NCBI GenBank assembly: GCA_917880885.1
Contig: OU862922.1
Coordinates: 22,506,627-22,570,626, forward strand
From: Limnephilus marmoratus
Lineage: Eukaryota; Arthropoda; Insecta; Trichoptera; Limnephilidae
Direction of reading: 5' to 3'
Length of the DNA: 64,000 nt
Shown in pieces: positions 54,947 to 64,000 of this stretch. The notes below the pieces were generated by a model. It did not search any database. It worked only from the letters and a program-made list of their open reading frames with translations, and had not been told where the DNA came from. Within the stretch, counting starts at the first letter, position 1; each line of letters starts with the position of its first letter. The translations under genes and the position numbers were made by a program.

Positions 54947-56365
54947 TTACAGTAATGCTTTTATAATTGAAACTAAGTAATAATATATAATTGAAGAGCA
55001 AAGTTTGTATAAAGAGTCTTCTGAAGTACAGTTTTTTTGAAGAATTTTTTCCGCTAGGGTAGAGCCAACTTTTGCGAATTCAGTGTTAATAAAATTAGCT
55101 ATTTTATTAGGTTCATTATTTGTTAAGACTTTGTCTCCGTTTATTAATAGTTCTTTGATATGTGAATCTTTCTTCGGAGTGGAATAAGTAATATTTCTTA
55201 CAATTTCCCAAATTTTTTTAGGATCATTTTTGGCGATTTTTATTTCTTTTTTGTAATATTTGTATTTGGCTTGTTTAATTAACTTATTACACAGGTTTCT
55301 ATACAGTAAGTAATCTTGCTTTAGTTTGTTATCATTCGGGTTTTTGTGGACTCGCATATGCATTGCATCTCTTTTATGAATACTGTTGACTATTCCTTTC
55401 GTGATCCATGGTGTTATTTTTTTTTCTTTATGTGTGTAGTTCTTTTGTGGATTTTTTGTGGTGTGTTTGGTTATGTAGGTTTCAACCGTATTTATAAATG
55501 TGTCCAGCGCTGTGTTTGGGTCTATTTCATTTAGTACATTAGTCTAAGGTTCATCGTGAATATCCGATTTTAGGGACTTAAAGTTTATTTTGTCTTTCAT
55601 GTTGTCATTTTTGTTTTTACTTTGTTCTTTGTTAAGAAGTATGTTTAATGTAGTTGTGAAATGGTCAGTGACAGTTGAGCGAATAATGGATGAAAAAGTT
55701 TTTTTTCTGGTTTTAGCAAATATATGATCGATGCAGGATTCGGAGTGTGATGTAGTTCTTGTTGGCGAGTTTATTGTAGATTTAAGTCCGTAGTGAGTAA
55801 AAACATTTAAGAATTCCGTAGTTTTTGGTTGGCAGTTTAATATGTTAATATTCATGTCACCAGCAATAATTATTTGTTGAGTTTTTTTATGTTTTTCAAG
55901 AAGTTTATTTAAGGAATTTAAGAAAGGGGCGAGATTGTTGTAGCATGGTGGTCTGTATATAGCAAATATAGAAAGACATGGGCCAAGTGATATTTGAATG
56001 CAGTTTGCTTCAGTTATGTTAATTTCTGATATGGAAGATTTTATTGAATCTTTGACAAAGATTACTATACCATCATTTTGATTTAAGTGTCTTGTGGTCT
56101 GGAATGTGGTATAGTCATTTAAGTTTAAGTTGGTGTAAGAATCACCTAACCAGCATTCACTTAGGATAATGATATCGAAACTTATATCTATTTCATTTAG
56201 TAGGACACAGAAACTATCAAAGTTCTTTTGAATACTTCTTATGTTTTGACATATTATGCTTAAACTGTGTTTTCCTTAGACAAGGATTTTGTATTCTTTT
56301 GCTTGGTTAAAAGTGTATTCTGTGTTATTTATTGTTTCCAAGTCAAAATTCAGTGCAGAAACCAT
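54947..56365 (-). pseudogene. LINE ORF2: APE endonuclease and linker
   Basis: One frame of 472 codons without frameshifts but with two in-frame stops (TAA 56278-56276, TAG 55546-55544). Endonuclease motifs appear in order: ICQNIRSIQKNFD, ILSECWLG (catalytic Glu), AIYRPPC, IIAGDMNIN, SCIDHIF and TDHF (catalytic His). The linker before the RT has TPWITKGI and KNDPKKIWEIVRN. The frame breaks after LYKLCSS, where the RT should begin. The enzyme nicks target DNA to prime reverse transcription. Two stops alone over this length indicate a relatively recent element. Confidence 0.9.
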
Positions 56366-56971
56366 TTGTTACAAGGATCAAAAAATAGAAGTTTTGGATG
56401 GAAAGCCATACATGATAACGTACATAAGATTTGGGAATGTTTAGGGTTATTATTAAGTACGAAGTAATATAAGGATACAGTTTGGCGCCTGTTTCAGGAA
56501 CAATTTCTGGTTGGTTTTCCTCTAGTTGTTCTTCAATGAGGTTGGTGGTATTTTCTGAGTTTAATTGAATTGCTTGCGAGTCGATTGATCGAAGGCGAAT
56601 ATATACTCGCCTTGTTGTACTCCATAAGTAGGAGAAAAGGTAGTTTCTTGCAAATAGTTTGTAGAGATATAGTCTTCTTGTTGTGTGCGTGGCTAGATGT
56701 CCATTTATGTGTATAGGTTCATGTCGTCTTTCGTATCCTGTTTTGTTAATGTTCCGTCTCACTTTATTTTTCTCTGTTTTTTTTTATTGGAATTTTTATC
56801 TGTTTCCAAAAACTCATCTCGATCAATTGTATTTTTAAATTTGATTATAATCAGTTTTGGAGTTGCATTTCTCAGAGATGCTAGTTTTTTTGGTATATCA
56901 GGTATTGGTATATTACGGTTAATTACCGTTAAAAAATTGGTTTTTATTTTTGTAGAAGCCATAATAAACAT
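56343..56971 (-). pseudogene. LINE ORF1 C-terminal half, frameshifted
   Basis: First frame (56971-56759) has an RRM-like strand-helix pattern with LASLRNATPKLIIIKFKN. Second frame (56762-56343) has EPIHINGHLATHTTRRLY and YLWSTTRRVYIR, the layout of the baculovirus-FP-like C-terminal domain of insect LINE ORF1 proteins. The shift is probably in the A-run near 56785. The N-terminal part is missing. Such proteins bind RNA and accompany the LINE transcript. Confidence 0.75.
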
Positions 56972-56994
56972 ATTGAGTAAATAGTGTACTAAGT

Positions 56995-58270
56995 TTTTTT
57001 TTTTTTTTTTTTTTCTTCTTTTTAAATCATCTTAGTATGTAAATCGTTTAGGTGTCTTATTTCAACCACCTTTGAGTCATTTGTTTTCCTTACCAAAATT
57101 TTTCCCGATTTTACCCATACATACTTAAATTCTTTTTCTTGCGCCCTTTTTCTGACATTCCAGTGTAGATTTTTATAATAAGGTGTTAGTGCTGCATTGA
57201 GGTAAACGTGTTGGGCTCCTTCCCCGTTGAATTTTTTTATCGGATCACTATATTTAGCAGCTAACATGGTGTGAGCCTTTGTGATGTCTGCGAAATTAAT
57301 CGTGATTTTTTTTTGATCATTTAATTTGTTGGTTATGATTTTGTAGGTATCCTCTGGTGCCATTTTGACGCCCGCGAGCTCCGCGATCCGCGTCACAGTA
57401 TGGACTGGGGATAAGTTGTCTTGAAATTTTATACCGTTAATTTCTATACTGTTCAATAGGGCTGATTGTTCCAGATCTGCCAGGTGAACTTCTACTGCAG
57501 CTAATCTTTTTTCTTTTTCGGCTAGTTCTTCCTTGAGTTTATTTACTTGATTTGGTGTATCCATGATTTTTGACAGTTTGTGTATTATGTCATCGTATTT
57601 TTCGTTAACGAAGTTAGTAAAGCTTTTTATTTCTTGTAGCTCTGATGCAATTTTGTTGAGCATAACTTCCTTCATTTCTTCAAATTTGGAATTGATAAAT
57701 TCCAAGATGGAGTCGCTGTCAATGTTAATCATCGACTGATGAGCCTCCGACGGAGAGTCCATTATGCCAGGCGCGGTTGTTATTGGTGATGATGTTGTCA
57801 GTACTTTCTTCACATTCGAGAACTTGCTGCGAGATTTGGACATTTTCTTGATGTTATATTTAATTATTTAATTCGTTGGAAAATTTCAATTTTTTGTTCA
57901 TAAATGCCCCTTATTAAAATAATTAAAATTTGAATTATATAATTTAGTTGTTTAGTCTATGACAAAAACGGCACTTGTTTTTCACAAATTCAAATCCATA
58001 AATTGTCTTTGGTTAACAATGACTTGTAATTTGGCATATATTTATTTTAGCAAAATGTGTAGTTATTTTACACTACCACTACCGGATAAACTGTCACTTT
58101 GTTTTACGTAACACTGGTTTTTTGGTTTTTATTGGATTACTGTGTAGATTTGCTTAATTGTCACTTATTTTGATATAAAGTTTGGAGCTGTCAGAATCAG
58201 CTGTTGTTTGTTTACGGTTATCCATAGAACTTGGTAATGTGATTTTGGGTCAAGCTTCATCGGGACAGTT
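56995..58270 (-). mobile_element. ORF1-only retroposon with A-tail
   Basis: Minus strand: an AT-rich leader (about 58270-57844), one intact ORF1, TAA, then within ten bases an A-run of about 20 (T-run on plus 56996-57014). No ORF2 follows. It lies directly against the ORF1 fragment of a different LINE. This fits a half-LINE, carrying ORF1 alone and dependent on another LINE for reverse transcription. The 5' boundary is estimated. Confidence 0.65.
57022..57843 (-). CDS. LINE ORF1 protein, intact 273 codons
   Basis: Predicted RNA-binding chaperone of a non-LTR retrotransposon. Residues about 42-128 form a coiled coil (with KLKEELAEKEKRLAAVEVHL at 102-121) that should trimerise or dimerise. Residues about 130-195 look like an RRM-type fold (IEINGI at 133, then LAGVKMAPEDTYKI and ITINFAD). 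Residues 211-265 match the FP25K-like domain of insect LINE ORF1 proteins (HVYLNAALTPYYKNLHWNVR, then YVWVKSGKILVRK). No stops or frameshifts. Start chosen as the first ATG after an AT-rich leader. Intactness implies recent activity or selection within the element. Confidence 0.85.
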   Translation of the reverse strand: MSKSRSKFSNVKKVLTTSSPITTAPGIMDSPSEAHQSMINIDSDSILEFINSKFEEMKEVMLNKIASELQEIKSFTNFVNEKYDDIIHKLSKIMDTPNQVNKLKEELAEKEKRLAAVEVHLADLEQSALLNSIEINGIKFQDNLSPVHTVTRIAELAGVKMAPEDTYKIITNKLNDQKKITINFADITKAHTMLAAKYSDPIKKFNGEGAQHVYLNAALTPYYKNLHWNVRKRAQEKEFKYVWVKSGKILVRKTNDSKVVEIRHLNDLHTKMI

Positions 58271-58469
58271 TATTGCATTAACGAAATGATTTGAGACTTG
58301 AAAATCTCTGTCCTTCTCAAATGAATAGCAATTTATATCGAATCCATTATTGACACATAGTTTCCCCACGCATGTTTACTGCATTATGTATTCGTATACC
58401 GTCGACTTTAATACCATTTTGTACGAAACAAATGTAACAATATTGTTTTATCATAATATTCTTGTGTTA

Positions 58470-58885
58470 TTTTAAATAAAGTGTTTTTGTTTGAATTCTG
58501 TTTATTTTGGATACACAATATTTTTTGGTTTTTCCGTCTGGTGCGTACACGAATAAATCAATAGATTTAACAACGCGTGAGCAGCCACATACAGCTGTCC
58601 TTGTGAGAAGCATGGATTTTTCTAATTTAACCCCTGCTGTCGTATACCGCTACTGTGTCTCCTTTGGAATCCCTCCCACCTTTTCAACGCATCCACCAAA
58701 TCACAAAAGTTTCATCGCACTAGGATGAATGGTGTAGGAAATAGTTTCATAACGCCAGAGCTCACCACTATGTATAGAAAGAATAGCACACAACAAATTA
58801 CCAAAGTTTCATCGCAATCGGATGAATGGTTTAGGAATGCATAAGGGACAAACAAAGAAACATTCGTTTTATATATTAAGGTTAA
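58470..58885 (-). mobile_element. Deleted Helitron: 5' end joined to helicase C-terminus
   Basis: Minus from about 58885: an AT-run, then GAATGTTTCTTTGTTTGTCC and two units with GCGATGAAACTTT. These are the 5' features shared with 60265-60441. It then joins the last part of a RepHel gene. On minus, GGACAGCTGTATGTGGC reads GQLYVA, and after a one-base loss the frame continues CSRVVKSIDLFVYAPDGKTK to a stop near 58472. This is the end of the PIF1-like helicase of Helitrons. Rep and most of the helicase are deleted. Confidence 0.75.
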
Positions 58886-59709
58886 CGTTAATACAGGCTT
58901 TAGTCCTAGTGAGGTTAAATATTGGAACAATAATACCAAGTAAGAAAGAAAAAAAAACAGATAAAATTTAAAAACGATTATCATTAAATGTAATTATCCT
59001 GGTGAAACTGGTCCGAGTGAAACCTATTGACGATATATTTAATAAATTTTGTGGATTAATACAAAGTGTTGGTTTGAATGAATATAATATGTAACCACAA
59101 AAAAGTGATAGCTTCTTGTGGAAAAATAATTTAACATATTGATTTTTTTAACGGAATGATGTCATTTCAGTCTGAATGTAGCGATTTCAAGGACCGTATA
59201 AACACAACATATAAATCACCATAAATACGGAAGGGTAGGGCGCATTTCATAACAACTCTTTGTATAATTGTAGAATGACATAAAACATGCTTGTACCTAT
59301 CAAACTAAGTAAAGATTTTTGGTGCAAAAAATTAGGTGCAAAGTCCTAAGTTATTACCTGAAACATTTTTACATTGGAGTTTTAGACATGCAAATTATCA
59401 GGGCTGGAATAAGGGCGAGGTAAACAGCACTGGCCTCAGGCGCCTTATCTGCAGAGCGCTATTTGCGATTTGAAAAAGATACTTTCTAAATACATTACTT
59501 TGGCTAACCATAAATAGAATTTTTATAAGAAAAACTCTTTTTTACATCTTATGTAAATTGAATATTCATTTAGACTTTTATAAAAAGTGAATAGTTCCAT
59601 ATGAATAAATTCAGATACATTTATCCGAGATGCTATCCAGGATACAAACCAATTCTTAGAGTGATTGTTTCCAATAAAAAGAGTAATTGCCCATAATATG
59701 GAAAAATTT
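58886..59709. other. No gene recognised
   Basis: AT-rich DNA. CAGGGCTGGAATAAGGGCGA at 59400 looks like a hAT end but has no partner. Confidence 0.5.
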
Positions 59710-59713
59710 CGCC

Positions 59714-59945
59714 AACGTTTCGGACAGCGTTGCAGTAACCATCATCAGGGCAGATCCGGCAGATCTACCGGATCTACCGGATTTGATCTACCGGATCTGC
59801 CGGATCTGCTCTGATGATGGATACTGCAACGCTGTCCGAAACGTTGGCTAAAGAAGGAGGTAGCGCATCACGGCACAACACCCCAAAAACAAACAACGAA
59901 AATACTTTTGGCCGTGAAAATCTTAAAACGCATCGGTCGAAGATA
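59714..59945. repeat. Penelope-like inverted repeat, second copy
   Basis: CCAACGTTTCGGACAGCGTT on the left is mirrored by AACGCTGTCCGAAACGTTGG on the right. The centre (59753-59810) is made of GATCTACCGGATC-type short repeats, unlike the simple centre at 41655. Hammerhead-like cores: plus CTGATGA 59811 with GAAAC 59838; minus CTGATGA 59748 with GAAAC 59721. The word GGCCGTGAAAATCTTAAAAC beyond the right arm also follows the copy at 41553 in changed form. Confidence 0.8.
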
Positions 59946-60003
59946 ATATTGATAATTCTAAAATTTGAAATATGAGATGGACAATTATGATGGTTTGACA
60001 GAA

Positions 60004-60130
60004 GGTGGCAATAGCGAAATTGGTTAACGCGCACGTCCCGGATAGACGAGAGGTCTGGGTTCGAGTCCCAGTTGGGACCATTGTCTTTTTCTGTTTTTTG
60101 TGTTTTTTTCTCTTTCATATTTTCGTTTGG
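60004..60130 (+). mobile_element. tRNA-headed SINE
   Basis: Head 60004-60080: D-arm AGCGAAATTGGTTAACGC, anticodon loop CCGGATA, T-arm CTGGGTTCGAGTCCCAG and a terminal GGGACCA. Four acceptor pairs hold, three do not. The tail TTGTCTTTTTCTGTTTTTTG and TTTCGTTTGG recalls the foldback-family tail. The cloverleaf is imperfect, so SINE is preferred over tRNA gene. Confidence 0.65.
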
Positions 60131-60264
60131 ATTATTATTGTTATCTTCTTCTTCAATGATATATTACGTTGATAGGAATAACCTTCAAAAGTTATAAAAA
60201 AGAGTTTTTCTTATAAAAAATTAGATTTTTTTCAATTAATAATTTTTTTATTACATTGTTATAT

Positions 60265-60441
60265 ATATTTGTATTTATGATGCCAGAACTCAATATTGTA
60301 TATAGAAACCATCGCGAGCATGCGCATATCAAATCCCCAAAGTTTCATCTCAATCGGCTGAATGGTTTAGCAACGCATGGACTATAACTCATATACGTAC
60401 ATACATCCAAGCAAGCATATTTTGATTTTTAAATATATAGA
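60265..60441 (-). mobile_element. Helitron 5' end
   Basis: Minus: after an A, TCTATATATTTAAAAATCAA starts the element, followed by words CCATGCGTTGCTAAACCATT and GATGAAACTTTGGGGATTTG shared with 25990-25950. The internal part and 3' end are lost. Confidence 0.65.
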
Positions 60442-61514
60442 TTGAAAATATCGACCAAGAGTATTCTGAATTAAAACGTAAATGGAAAAATGCAAGAGGG
60501 ACAAAAGTTTTAAATTGTTACAATGTAATATCATAAATGTATTACATTATTGGAATAACCTTTTAAAGTTATACCCATCAATGTAATGTATCATTGAGGA
60601 AGAAGATAATACCGATAATACTAATAAATTAACATGAAACAGAAAAATAAAAAAGGTAACGGTCGCAATAGGCCACTTGCATGGATTTCATAACGACTTG
60701 GAAAAAATCATGTGGATAGATCTTTTTACTAAGATTAAGAAAAAGTTAGTAAAATTGTTTAGAAATGTACAGTTTTTGTTATTTTTAAATAAATAAATCC
60801 ATTATTTAGGCTCGTGACGTCACTACATGAAAATGTCTCCGAAAATGTTTCTATTATTTTTTTAAAATTCCAAACTGATTTATTTTTTTATATGGCATCA
60901 CTTTGATTTCCGGCGAATTTTTGAATTCGTTCACTAGATTTATTGTTTGTTCTCTGCGAACTTATCATTTGGTTTCACTTTTGACAGATGAAGAGAACCC
61001 CGTACTTTTAATGATCTACGGGGTTCTCTTCAGAACGTGCAGATGATGTCGGTACGTGTTTTAGAGGTATAATGATTATGGTGCTGATTTTAAGAAAATT
61101 AAATTTTATAATATTCTTATTATTATTATAATTTACAAGTACAAGTATATTACATTGAATTTAGTAATATAAACGCTGTTCATTATAATGATTTATGGTC
61201 AATCAGATGGATCAAGGAAAAAAAATATTTATGAGATGTAATATTTTTGGTATGCCTCGTTATTCTCCTGTGCAATTCGTGTGGAAAACGTTATTTTTTT
61301 TTTTTAATTATTTTCGGCTATGTAATTATCGTTTTTTCACACCTATAAAATTATGTCCCGTCTTTCCGGTTTATAAAAAATGGTCTGATTTATCGGATTG
61401 AAATTTTCAAAAAATTCCCAGGGTTTCAAAAATTTGATTAAAAAAAAAAAAAGCAGAATGTCTTAGAATATTTGCCTAAACCGGAAAAAAATTTAAAAAA
61501 ATGTGATGCAAGTG
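60442..61514. other. No gene; hairpin at 60989-61032
   Basis: AT-rich DNA. A perfect 16-bp stem TGAAGAGAACCCCGTA / TACGGGGTTCTCTTCA encloses a 12-base loop. GCAATAGGCCACTTGCAT at 60665 is the inverted match of the edge of the tRNA-like unit at 61507-61522. Confidence 0.6.
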
Positions 61515-61590
61515 GCCTATTGAGACTTGAACCCAGGATCTCTTGTCTTTCCGGAACACAACACCTTAATCAACTCGACCATTGAATGAA
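61515..61590 (-). repeat. tRNA-like SINE head
   Basis: Minus: TGGTCGAGTTGATTAAGG as A-box region and GGGTTCAAGTCTCA as B-box region, with type II-like spacing between. The far 3' edge CAATAGGCCACTTGCAT recurs at 60666. Not a foldable tRNA gene. Confidence 0.55.
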
Positions 61591-62824
61591 AACCCTGATA
61601 AACTATATTAAAGAACTATATAAACTATATTAAAGGTTAATGTAATCGGCGATTGTAGTGGTGAGTCACTGGCCTGAGAACTAGATACTCCATAATATTA
61701 ACAACAACAAACATTTTGTGACAAATTTTCCAGCATATTACGCTATTCCCAAAAGTGTCTAAAAAAATACACCTTGTGGTAGGGATGTGTTGATTGGGTT
61801 CCGGGGGACTCAAAATGTCTTGTTTCGGCTCTGTTTCCGATTAGCATAGCTGTAATGAATGTGGAATTTCCCCGTGGCTATCGTTGACAAGCCCAGCGCA
61901 ATATTTTTGACCCAGGGGTGTAGCTGTCAGGTTGCATTACACTCTAGGGCTGCATTCTCATAGGCTTCTGATAAAATCGTGCAAATTTACGAACTGCTAA
62001 TTTTATTAAATGGGTGGAGCCGTACTACACCCCTGTTGATAAGGCCTTATTTATTCCACTTGTACAAATTAAAATCTCGTTAAATTAAAAATGCATTCGC
62101 TGGTAGAAGGGATAGTTTTCAACTGACGAGACTAATTGCTATGCACATTTGATAATATTGATGGCATTGACACAATAATAATTCAATTTTTAAGTGAACA
62201 CAAAGGTTGTCCAAGAATTAAAGACCTTTCCTCATTTTCGGCAACATGGACATTAGATATTTCTCAACATATGGTGGCACTAGCGTGTAGTTGAGATTTT
62301 CTCCTAAAAAACGAGCGGTGAGCCGGCTTGGTAGCTGCTTCAGTGCTATCTTTGCGTCCGTTTAAGATGGACGCTTCGCTGTCCAATCACCGCCCTTGCG
62401 AGGTAGGCTCAATTATTCGCTTTCTCAACTAAGGGGGATTCCTCCCTGTTGAAGTTTCTAAGCTCGCAATTTTGATTCCAGAGCTTAGTAAGTCTACCAC
62501 ACAAACAATTTTGAGGAAAAAATTACGTATACATATTGGGTGCTTATTGGGTTCTCAAAATGCTGAAAAGCAAAATCGTATGGAAAGCGCTGGGGTCTCT
62601 TTCAACCGTTTTTCCAACCAAGTCGAGGCTTTTTTGGGTTGAAACATGGGTTCACCACCTAACCCCAAAATCTTTTTTTTTTATATTAATATAATTATAC
62701 TATATCTACTTAGATACGAGCACCTAATTCCTTAAACGAGGAAATGACGTCGTGATGCCTCCAGAATTTTGTCACCAAAATGAAGAGAACGTCGAAATAT
62801 GATTCAACTTTATTACCTCTTTTT
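61591..62824. other. No gene; small inverted element 61913-62035
   Basis: Positions 61913-62035 start CAGGGGTGTAGCTG and end CGTACTACACCCCTG, an 11-base inverted terminus of hAT type, but no matching eight-base flanks. The rest is unique DNA. Confidence 0.45.
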
Positions 62825-63215
62825 TTACATTAGCGACACACCGGATAACCCGAGGAAAAAAAATCCCCCTTAGCCTGTCATCTTTGGGGATATTGCATGG
62901 GGGGTATTTTAAAGGAAATAAAGGAGACCGCATTCTGGGAAAGAAACATGTATGAGTGGTTTGAATCTGGGGATCAGTGTTTTCAGTGCGACGGACGTTT
63001 GAATCCATTCCTCCCACTGCGGTGCAAGGCGGTGGGTCGAGAGAGTCCAGCTGGAGATGTCAAAAGATCTCCCAATCCGGCCCGCCACGTTGTCGGTAGG
63101 GAGACGCAACCATCGCCAGACAAACCTAGACAAACCCATATCATGAAACCGAGCCCCTCTGCTAAGTTATCAAACATAGCAAAACACTTTGGGTAAACTA
63201 TGACAGAGATGTTAT
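62825..63215 (-). mobile_element. SINE-D, diverged copy
   Basis: From T-run TTTTTTTACATTAGC (62820-62834) through CCATTCCTCCCACTGC, GGGTCGAGAGAGTCCAGCTG and CTGCTAAGTTATCAAACATAG in minus order. The hairpin and body are more decayed than in other copies, and the outer 5' GC block is absent. Confidence 0.8.
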
Positions 63216-63262
63216 TTGGATATAATTTTAGATTTTCATTGCCAAAAGTATTTTTGTTAAAA

Positions 63263-63372
63263 GTATTTATGCCGTGTTGCGCTACCTCCTCCTTTAGCCA
63301 ACGTTTCGGACATCGTTACAGTGTCCATCATCAGGGCAGATGTGTACCTTGATGATGGACACTGTAACGCGG
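63263..63372 (-). repeat. Penelope-like repeat, third copy
   Basis: GCCGTGTTGCGCTACCTCCT and AACGTTTCGGACATCGTTAC match the left arm at 41578-41630. The minus hammerhead-like core is CTGATGA (63333-63327) to GAAAC (63307-63303). The second arm is cut short after GATGATGGACACTGTAACGC and its core begins TTGATGA, so it is broken. Confidence 0.75.
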
Positions 63373-63470
63373 TTTGCGGTTATTATAGGCGTTTCATCAA
63401 AGATTTCTCTAATATTGCGGCCCCACGTTGGGTGCCACTGAAACGAGACATGTTCGTATATAGTGTAATT
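63373..63470 (+). pseudogene. Ty3/gypsy reverse transcriptase scrap
   Basis: The frame around 63372-63460 reads VCGYYRRFIKDFSNIAAPRW, the conserved segment just after the Ty3/gypsy RT catalytic region, where the thumb begins. Only about 30 codons are recognisable. It abuts the Penelope-like repeat directly, and the codons upstream in the same frame come from that repeat. The rest of the element is not seen. Confidence 0.75.
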
Positions 63471-64000
63471 TTGCGGCAGAGCAGAGACCAGAGCTCAGGA
63501 TAATGGGCCATGTAGTTATCTGTCAGGTAGGTAGGTTTTCAGAAAAATAAAAAGAAGATGAATTTTATAAAACTATATTGTAGCCAAGAAAAAAAACAAA
63601 CATTAGATGCAAATTGTGCAAATTTATACCAATGGAAGGTTAGCATTAAATTTATATCAATGAAATATAGGAATACAAAATATAAACATACCAGATGGAC
63701 TCCTAATGGATTCGCTAATCTAACTAAACGGATATAACACCGGATGACGACCGCGGACTTGCTTCGTAGAGAGAACACTAGAAGGGACGGGACTTCCAGC
63801 CTCTTCAACCGGGGACGGCGCGGAATCCAGAGAACCAAGGTCGTCCTTCTAATTGGGAAGGAGGCCGCTACACCTCCAAGGGGCGTATCCAGCCTCGGGC
63901 TATCTCGACGAACTCCATTCAAAAGGCACGTGGCCCCTAACAGTCTCCAAGACTTGCGGATTTCGGTAGAACTGTCAGCAATCCGTGACATTCGCGACGC
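63471..64000. other. No gene recognised; GC-rich end
   Basis: From 63690 to the end GC content rises. The minus frame 63991-63539 is 150 codons but its first 60 residues look like translated repeat sequence and the rest is hydrophobic AT-rich DNA. It could be the start of an LTR or other element that continues beyond the window. Confidence 0.35.

Larger units (their letters stand above)
54947..56990 (-). mobile_element. Two-ORF LINE, both ends missing
   Basis: On minus: C-terminal half of ORF1 (56971-56343), then ORF2 from ATG 56365, overlapping ORF1 by 23 bases. ORF2 keeps the endonuclease and stops before the RT. Overlapping ORF1/ORF2 is common in CR1/Jockey LINEs. The 5' edge abuts the A-tail of an ORF1-only retroposon at 56995. 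Confidence 0.85.

Noticed and set aside
60004..60080. Functional tRNA gene
   Set aside because: Only four of seven acceptor pairs hold, and a SINE-like tail follows.
63539..63991. 150-codon frame at the window end
   Set aside because: First part reads GC-rich repeat-like DNA, the rest AT-rich DNA; no domain. It may belong to an element cut by the window edge.

Overview
This window looks like non-coding genomic DNA from an arthropod, most likely an insect. It is AT-rich and has no bacterial-style gene packing. No complete cellular protein gene could be recognised. Recognisable coding fragments all belong to animal transposable elements: CR1/Jockey-like and RTE-like LINEs with APE endonuclease and RT motifs, a mariner, hAT transposase pieces, a Helitron helicase C-terminus and a Ty3/gypsy RT scrap. 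ORF1 proteins with a baculovirus-FP-like C-terminal domain, and repeated AGGTACCT-type words, fit insects such as Hemiptera or Lepidoptera. The species cannot be fixed from sequence alone.

Layout. Positions 1-5.2 kb hold a tRNA-type SINE, a full copy of an abundant retroposon here called SINE-D, a near-perfect palindrome, a tRNA-bearing foldback arm, a LINE 3' end that shares its tail with SINE-D, and a 0.93 kb inverted-repeat element. Positions 5.5-9.4 kb are mostly unique, with a 75 bp hAT relic. Positions 9.4-12.4 kb hold two nests: a 996 bp Transib-like element inside SINE-D, and a 1420 bp hAT that contains a tRNA foldback, which in turn contains a 501 bp MITE. Positions 13.5-16.6 kb hold a SINE and an internally deleted LINE. 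Positions 18.8-28.8 kb hold foldback, Helitron and MITE copies, a GC-rich hAT-like element and a 127 bp tandem array beside a Helitron 3' terminus. Positions 29-36.9 kb are rich in SINE-D, including SINE-D inside hAT inside SINE-D. Positions 38-45.7 kb hold palindromic MITEs, a young RTE insertion with target duplication, two possible cellular exons, a palindrome with hammerhead-like cores on both strands, a LINE, a Harbinger-like MITE and a hAT with a BED finger. Positions 48-52 kb hold a deleted mariner and two hATs sharing one TCTAGAG target. Positions 55-60.4 kb hold a two-ORF LINE, an ORF1-only retroposon and Helitron pieces. The last 4 kb has another SINE-D, another hammerhead-like repeat and a gypsy RT scrap.

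How the parts relate. The clearest partnership is SINE-D with a LINE: both end in the same 3' hairpin and A-tail, which suggests SINE-D borrows that LINE's retrotransposition machinery. Short hAT, MITE and Transib-like elements are non-autonomous and would need transposases not present here. Candidate cellular content is limited to a possible two-exon membrane-protein fragment near 39.9-40.5 kb and several complex unique stretches that could be conserved non-coding DNA. Both are low-confidence inferences. Target-site duplications, inverted repeats and motif matches were read by eye. Family names rest on motifs and not on any database search.
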